Shown: positions 57,174 to 64,000 of the stretch, piece by piece | Position numbering within the stretch: the first letter of the stretch is position 1 | How the letters are laid out: every line of letters starts with the position of its first letter | Origin: Pyrenopolyporus hunteri | Lineage: Eukaryota; Ascomycota; Sordariomycetes; Xylariales; Hypoxylaceae | Assembly (NCBI GenBank): GCA_902806595.1 | Contig: CADCXC010000043.1 | Location: forward strand, 124,001-188,000 | Direction: 5' to 3' | Length of the DNA stretch: 64,000 nucleotides | Position numbers and translations under genes: made by a program | The notes under the pieces: model-generated | Databases searched by the model: none | What the model was told of the DNA's origin: nothing | Seen by the model: only the letters and a program-made list of their open reading frames with translations

Positions 57174-59798
57174 TAGATGAGTTATGCATTGGGATGAGAA
57201 TCAAAACTTTCTACAGGTCCATGGGACGTCGGCGTTACGATGGGTCGACGATTGCACGGAGTCCGGGTCGGTGGTTTATACATTAGGTGGTATTTCAACG
57301 AGGACGCCTGGGCGAAGTGGGATATAATAGCGTTTCGCAGAGTCGAGCATGACAACGGAGAAGGATACCATATTAGGTACCCGGTACTTTCCCCTGGGCA
57401 TATATTAGTCGCGATCCTAATAAGAGTTACGCCATTTAAAGAGTCATTATCGTGATGACAGGCGCGATCAAGATTTAAAGAGTCCGCACTTCCCTAGGAG
57501 TTGAAATTCCTTCCGATGTCTAAGCGGATCCAATCCAGTAACTTTTCCAACTCCTCCCCCCCTCGCCATTCTTTCTCGCCCAGCTTGTTGTTTTCCCTTC
57601 CATATTCACTATACGGCGTAGTTCATTCTACGAAGCACGAGACGTCCAGAACGGCCCAATATTCATGTCGCGTCTAAACTTCTTCTCGTGTACCCGACTT
57701 ACCATACTCACACTTAGCTAACTGGTTTAAGCCTGAAACCTCAAGACGCGAGAGTAAAGAGGCGACAGGCGAAATTCGCTTCAAGCCCGTAGCTTCGTCT
57801 TGCCGGGATCCGGTAACGGTCTGAAAACTCCCGATGGGCGAAGAGCTTGCAAGGCAATCCCGGCTCTCATAAAAAGGGTGGTTATTTGTCCCTTCACTGC
57901 TCAAAATAATCTAGGCGTACGCTACTCGTGCTATCCATATTATACTAGGCTTTCGCTATAGAGCCAAGAAACGTCCGCCGGAGGGGCACGCGAGCACCAG
58001 AGGCACAAGTGGTCCGAAGAGATTACCTTACCTGCCTACCCAAGGTAAGTAACGTTCCAATTTTGACTACGGGGTATCTCAAGTAATTCCCGTGCTTCGA
58101 GGTCTTATAACAGAAACATATACCACCGTGCTGCTACGATGAATCCACCCCGGCAAGCCGACTGGAATCCGTGTAACCAATAATACGAAGGTTGATGAAC
58201 AAAAGCAGTTCTCTGGTAGCACCCGGGCATAGCCAAGAACAAGTACGAGAGGGGCACCGACAAGACTAAACACCGTATTAGATTACCTGGACCTTTATCC
58301 TAAGAGGGCCTAATCTCGGTGTTTCTCTCCTTTGTCTCGTTTCCCGCAAGACCCGCGAAGGAGAACCGTAAACTCTTCCTACGATCATCTACACCCCGTC
58401 GCTAGCATCCCTAATATGTGATTTTCGTCAGCCTTTGCTCCGAGTTGCTCCGATTGCGGAACAACCCGGTTTAACGGCTCTCGAGGAATCATTGGAGGGA
58501 TCTTGCCCGCTATTACGCAATACATATGCAGTAGACAGCCGCTACTGGGTCGAACGCCCACAAGTGCATGTCTTGCAGGGTCCGCTCTGACGATTCCAAG
58601 CCCCTTGGCAGGGTCGTTCCGCGAACGGCGCCCAGATGGATTCGATGGGATTCAATATTCGAGAAGGCTTAAGCATAGAGATGCTTACGAAACCATTCAA
58701 TTGACGTGAATATTATTGTCGTCGCAAATTCGGCTGGCGAATCAACGCGCTTTGATAAGATGCCGCACCGTCCTGTGGCGAGCTTAAGCCTCTTCGCTTT
58801 CTCCGGGTCACATCCCTACCCTACCGTAGGGCGATGATACCTCTGTTTTATGGTTGGTTAATTCCGTTCTAGATTCGCGACTCAGCTCCCAGTTCCCCCA
58901 CACTGGGAACCGCATGGTTTCGTAGCAGCCGCCACGAACTCCGTCACCGCTCTGCTGCTCGCGTGTGCATCTTGACATCAAGAAGCTTGTGATGTGGCTC
59001 TCTTGTCGCTAGTTACGTTTTACGGTTATCGAAAGAAGTGGCCCCGCCGCTCCCATGGGAGAGGACGCCATTGGGCTCCCGAATCATAGCCCGCTTAGGA
59101 GGCTGGCAGCCTTGGGCATTGGTCGGACGTGCTGATCGCCACCAGAGCCCTGGGACTAGAGTCTGGCATCAGCTTAGGACATGGATCAGCGTGGGTTAGA
59201 GTGAGGCATATAACTCGATCTTTATACAGCGGGACGAGAATTACCTCAGTTCGACAGGGGCAGGACGAAAATAATATGAAGGAAAAAAGAAAAAAATCAG
59301 CCGGGAATCGTCGCGGTGGCCTAGGCCCCCCACACCACTCTCCGGACAGACATGTGAGGCTACGTACAAACTTACCTTCTATCATTAGCGAACAATTGTA
59401 GTCATCAAGGTCACGGCCGGGTTACCTTGGTGTGTCTCAAGCTTCGTGGGCCACCTTACAAAATGACAGCGTGTAGTCAAGCCTTGATCGGCGTGTTCAC
59501 CACTACCTCTAGTCAAGGGGAGGCACCGATGACGGTGCTATTCTCCCTTCTCCTGCTCGGGGGAGGAAGTCCATATAATACCTCACCTTCCCTCAACCCC
59601 CTTAGCAATGCTCTCTTCTGATTTCAGGAGCTTATAGCAAATTTTACGCTTTCAACGACACATCGACGGAGAGCCGTAGTTTCCTATTTACTTCGCGTTA
59701 GCATCTCACGAGACGCCAATTTTAGATACCCAATTTCGACTGATACCCTCTGATAAAATTATACCCAGGCTTTATTTCACGTTCCCACCGTTGTAATT
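57174..59798. other. 2.6-kb intergenic region, no gene seen
   Basis: It holds the POL3 3' end and the GDH promoter. Only short frames occur (57240-57455, 58503-58709, 59129-59401, 59427-59621), none with recognisable features. The base composition is ordinary, without long repeats. Confidence 0.5.
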
Positions 59799-61424
59799 AT
59801 GTCTCATTTTCCCTCCGAGCCCGAGTTCGAGCAGGCTTACAAAGGTAAACGAGTGGAAACGGCCGTGGCTAGCAGTTGTAGCTGGAGCTAACGCGAGAGG
59901 TAGAGCTTGTGGCCACTCTCGAAGAGAGTTCTCTGTTCCAAGAACATCCCGAATACAGGACCGCACTCAGCGTCGTTTCTATACCCGAGCGCGTCATCCA
60001 ATTCCGAGTTATCTGGGAAGACGACAAGGGTAACCTGCAAGTCAACCGCGGATATCGCGTCCAGTTCAACTCGGCGCTCGGCCCGTACAAGGGTGGCTTG
60101 CGGTTCCACCCCACCGTCAACTTGTCAATGTGAGAAGAATCCAGTCGAAAAGAAATAATACCTATCATCTATTTCGGTCCGAATCTAGCCTTGCTAACAT
60201 GCTATAATTCGACAGTCTGAAGTTCCTCGGCTTCGAGCAGATCTTCAAAAATGCGCTAACCGGATGTATGTTTGCGCCCTCTACGGGGATGATGGCTGTT
60301 TGCTAATTACCGTCTGTTTAGTGAGTATGGGTGGTGGTAAGGGAGGTGCGGACTTCGACCCCAAGGGCAAGAGTGATAGCGAGATTCGAAGATTCTGCGA
60401 GGCGTTTATGCGGAGACTGTGCCAACATATCGGTGCCGAGACCGACGTCCCAGCTGGCGATATTGGCGTCGGCGGGCGAGAGGTTGGCTACATGTTTGGC
60501 ACATATCGCAAGGAGCGAAACAAGTGGGAGGGTGTTCTTACCGGTAAAGGTCTGACTTGGGGTGGCAGCTTGATCCGGCCAGGTGAGTGCTAATTCCCAC
60601 CGCCCATCCGCCAAGAAAGACGGCTCGAGCTAACCAGTCTCTAAACAGAGGCTACCGGTTACGGCCTCGTTTACTATGTCCAGCATATGATTGCGTACGC
60701 TGGCAAGGGCAGCTTCAAGGGAAAGCGGGTCGCCATCTCCGGATCTGGAAACGTCGCCCAATACACTGCCTTGAAGTGCATCGAATTGGGTGCTACGGTG
60801 GTGTCCCTGTCCGATTCGACGGGCTCTCTGATCGCCGAGGGCGACGCGCACTTCACGCCCGACCACGTCAACGAGATCGCGGCCATTAAGCTCGACAGGA
60901 AGCCCATCACCCAGTTCAGCGGCAAGTCGCAGTTCAAGTACATTGAGGGCGCGCGGCCCTGGGTGCACGTCGGGCGGGTGGACATCGCGCTGCCGTGCGC
61001 GACGCAGAACGAGCTGAACAAGGAGGAGGCCGAGGCGCTGGTCAAGAACGGCGCGCAGTTCGTCGCCGAGGGGTCCAACATGGGCTGCACGCAGGAGGCC
61101 ATCGACGTGTTCGAGGGCATCCGCAAGGAGAAGGGCAACGGGGCCATCTGGTACGCGCCGGGCAAGGCGTCGAACGCGGGCGGCGTGGCGGTGTCGGGCC
61201 TCGAGATGGCCCAGAACAGCAGCCGCTTCAGCTGGACCGAGGAGCGCGTCGACGAGCGCCTCAAGCAGATCATGAAGAACATCTTCGACCAGAGCATCGA
61301 GAAGGCTAAGCGGTACGTCAAGCCCGGCAGGGACGACGAGCTGCCTAGCTTGGTCGCCGGCGGTAATATCGCCGGGTTCCTGAAGGTCGTCCAGGCTATG
61401 CATGACCAGGGCGACTGGTGGTGA
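59799..61424 (+). CDS. GDH1: NADP-specific glutamate dehydrogenase
   Basis: Exons are 59799-59844, 59898-60129, 60216-60265, 60322-60582 and 60649-61424; they close in frame to 454 residues, the normal length. It makes glutamate from 2-oxoglutarate, ammonium and NADPH in the cytosol, the main entry of ammonium nitrogen. The family blocks are complete: SIPERVIQFRVIWEDD, RVQFNSALGPYKGGLRFHP, the active-site region SMGGGKGGADFDPKGKSD, DVPAGDIGVGGREVGYMFG, RPEATGYGLVYY, the Rossmann loop ISGSGNVAQY, and the C-terminal ASNAGGVAVSGLEM and NIAGFLKVVQAM. The first acceptor is the CGAG at 59894-59897, after a GCTAAC branch; it yields AYKEVELVATLE. The last exon is noticeably more GC-rich than the first four. 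Expression in fungi is typically nitrogen-regulated; no site is claimed here. Confidence 0.96.
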
Positions 61425-64000
61425 ACTCGGCTCGGGCGTCTGAGGGAACGAGGTGGGCAGCGCCGGCGGCTGGGGCGGTCACCCATCGCCGGTCGTATCG
61501 AAGGATCCACGTCCAAGGAAGCGTCCAGGGAAATAGGGCAGCCAAAATAGCTGGCTACGGTACCTAGGTGCCTAGCTGGCCGGGCGGTCGAGGTAAATTT
61601 GGTACTGGAGTTGGAGTCGAGTTGGGGGCGACCGCGGCCATTACGCCTCCCCATGCAGGGGCCCGTCAGCCCCGTGGATCGCGTGGCCCGTCGTCGAGGG
61701 AAGCTTACTCCCTCCACGCGAGGCAGAGACGAACAGCAGCCGGCTAGCCGGCTGGTTATGGGTGTATATCTACCTTACCATATGAGTACATGTAAATGGG
61801 CTTTCCCCCCGGGCGAATATGGCGCTCGGAGGGAAGGATGGGGCTTGGGTACGGCACGGATTATGTTACTATGTAGATAATCCAATGGAGTTTTTGTTCT
61901 TTTTTTGCAAGCAGTTCTGCTGTTGACCGGCTTCTCGTATTCGATATGAGCCCGGTGTGTGTTGGGTCGGTCGACTAATTTGCGGTCTTTATGATTACGA
62001 CGTAGGCGCGGGATGGAGAATAAGGGGCGCGAACGGCCGCGATCGAAGGCGCGCACGGCACTTTTGCGCTTCTCTACAGTTGGTTTCTGGAGCTGCCTGA
62101 TAGTATGATATCATATGCTGGTTCTATCTGCTCTGTATCCTCCGTCCACACATACACACATACATAAATATTTACATACGTAGGTATGTGATATTGGTGT
62201 TGTGCCCGCGTAGGCACATACATATATGTGTGTGATATGTATGTGATAATGGGCCGGCCCGTGAGGGCGCAGGAAGATTGAAAAACTCCGATGCAATAGA
62301 TATCACGGCGAAGGTAGGACGAGATGGGACGAGACGAGATAGGGAAGGGTAGGGCGAGGGCAATATGGAATAGGATACGGGATAGGACAAGATAGGACGG
62401 GATAGGCATTGGTATGTATCGCGAATTAGCCCGGGACCGATTGCGAAGAGGGATGGATGGATGGATGGCGGGAGAGTGTGAGGGAGGTAGGGAGGGAGGC
62501 GGCTATGTGGTGGTGGGAGATGTTGTATGTAGGTACGTATGTATGTGTGTATACGTAGGTAGGTCGATACTATAGGTACTATACAACAAATGGGCGTATA
62601 GGGAGGCAAGGGAGCTGCTCTAACACCACTAATTCGAGATCGAGATAGAGATAGAGATAGAAATGGATTTGAGGGTGTTAGGTAGCCGGCAGTTAGGGTC
62701 GTCGGTGATCGAGTTCCTACCGACTCAAATCGCCACGTACGTAATAATGGCCGCACTGGACGTACATACATCTATCTAGGCACGTATGCGTCTGACTTTG
62801 CTTTTGCTTTTGCTTTTTTTACCCCTCGTATCTCCCCTTCTCATTTGTATGGGCTCGTGTTCGTCGTGTGGGATGAATCGTATCGGGATCGTATTGGACT
62901 TGATGGGAATGTCAAACCTGGCTATTTCTATTATTACTCCTATTGTTTATTGTATTCGGGCACATTGGTCAGGTAGGTGTGAAGTTATGAACGTAATCAA
63001 GCTGCTCTCGCCGCATCGGACTTCGGATTAGTTACCGGCCCGGGGGCAGTGGCTTGGGCTGTAAGCGAACTCCGGGGTTATGGGTGAAGCAAAGACAAGG
63101 CGAGTCAGCAGGAGGTCAAGGACGTTTAGTTCGTCCCTTAGGGCTGCCATGTAAGAAATCCTCACTTTCGTCTGATTTCGTCACCGGGATCCCGGGTCCC
63201 TCCTTAGGGCGGCTATTACCGCCCCATGCTTCTGGCTTGCTGGCCTACTACCTACCTGGCCAGGTTCTATTCAAGTAATGTAGGTTCGCCCGCCTGGCGA
63301 CGTCTGCGTTAGATTGCGTCGGGAAATTCAGAATAACCCTTAGTTAGGTAGGTACCTAAGGAAGTGACTGCGCGGCTGTTGGCAAAGAGGCAGCCTCATA
63401 CCACCTTGCTGACTTACGGCGTTTCAGAGCGTACTTACGTTGGACGGCAGATTATCAACGGTTGGTTTTCTCCCGAGATACGCTTCTCACGTCACTTCTT
63501 TTTTTTCTTTTCTCTCTTTCTCTTAATATTACTCTCCACCCCGTAAGACGACTCGGGGGCGAGTGGCGCCGCCTCTTCGTGGGCGAATAATAAAACTCCC
63601 GCGACTCCGGTACTACCGACTTGATACTCGAATCCTTCCCGTTCGAAAGTCCAGCTGGGTCCGTAGGGCTAACTTCGACACGCGAGGCCAGAGGAGAGGA
63701 GGTGCCCTCACTCACCCACAGGTATACCGGGTGGGCTGATCTTGGCGTTGGTGCTGACAGGATTGTAAGGTCTTACGTCGCGGGTGCCCAGATAGGTTCA
63801 ATGGGTAGTCTAATTGTTTGCGGGCGTACGCTGCGCAGGATCTCACACGGGAATGTTGTGGATAGCGGCCCGGGTCGTATGATATCTATGTACGATAGAG
63901 ACAAATGTCTACCGCCATATGCGAAAGTGTTACTCCGGACACCGGTTTAATAATAGGAAAAAGCAAGGCGCATATCTAACGTGCCATTATATAGGTACAG
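61425..64000. other. Right-edge region, no gene supported
   Basis: About 2.6 kb. From 62140 to 62680 the sequence is microsatellite-like: ACATAC, GATGG, GGAGG and GAGATA runs. Other parts have ordinary composition. Frames at 62172-62771, 63054-63278 and 63621-63950 have biased or random composition and no domain. A TACC/GGTA unit lies at 63346-63360. Confidence 0.5.
62454..62660. repeat. Simple-sequence repeats (GGAT, GGAGG, GTAT, GAGATA)
   Basis: GGATG units at 62450-62467, GTATGTAGGTACGTATG at 62524-62545 and (GAGATA) at 62638-62660 form a patch of mixed microsatellites in the GDH downstream region. Confidence 0.65.

Noticed and set aside
57240..57455. Small ORF directly downstream of POL3
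   Set aside because: No domain, no splice partners and random-like composition.
60630..61717. Long open frames antisense to GDH1 (257 and 347 codons)
   Set aside because: Both overlap the last GDH1 exon, which encodes a complete dehydrogenase on the + strand; composition is a shadow.
62172..62771. 199-codon minus-strand frame near the right edge
   Set aside because: It is built from microsatellite sequence (poly-Ser/Pro/Tyr-His-Thr repeats) with no family resemblance.

Overview
The window is nuclear DNA of a filamentous ascomycete (Pezizomycotina, most like a Sordariomycete; I cannot fix the order from sequence alone). The evidence is many short spliceosomal introns of about 48-110 nt with GTAAGT-like donors and CTAAC-like branch sites, a Zn2Cys6 regulator, a CFEM GPI protein, a fungal Helo-like/ULD protein, NADP-glutamate dehydrogenase, and a 7-kb LTR retroelement collapsed to extreme A+T by RIP-like mutation. 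There are no operons, RBSs or CRISPR arrays. I found no tRNA or rRNA gene.

Layout. 1-25.9 kb is mostly housekeeping: a flavin monooxygenase cut by the left edge (-); the repair partners RAD7 (-) and RAD16 (+) head to head; mitochondrial methionyl-tRNA synthetase (+); a NAT9-type acetyltransferase (+); a serine/threonine dehydratase with an apparent frameshift (-); a degenerate sulfotransferase-like ORF (+); a Zn2Cys6 factor (+); an NTF2-fold NXT1-like gene (+); the farnesyl/geranylgeranyl-transferase alpha subunit (-); and mevalonate kinase (-). 25.9-48.7 kb is gene-poor and looks accessory: a 284-bp MITE-like element, an OTT_1508-type deaminase-fold gene (-), a CFEM GPI protein (+), a Helo-like/ULD gene with an in-frame stop (-), and the dead Ty3/gypsy-type element with its LTRs and a mutated target-site duplication. 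48.7-61.4 kb is housekeeping again: an ABM-domain protein (+), ribosomal protein eL38 (-), a small Ish1-motif protein (+), the CAAX protease STE24 (+), DNA polymerase delta catalytic subunit (+) and NADP-GDH (+). The final 2.6 kb has no gene I can support.

Functional links. RAD7 and RAD16 act together in global-genome nucleotide excision repair, and POL3 does repair and replication synthesis. Mevalonate kinase supplies isoprenoid precursor, RAM2 attaches the prenyl group to CAAX proteins and STE24 trims them, so three steps of one pathway lie within about 31 kb. Exon structures were worked out by hand from reading frame, splice consensus and family resemblance. In almost every gene the summed exon lengths close in frame. 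The exceptions, flagged below, are the RAD7 start, the dehydratase frameshift and the in-frame TAG of the Helo-like gene.
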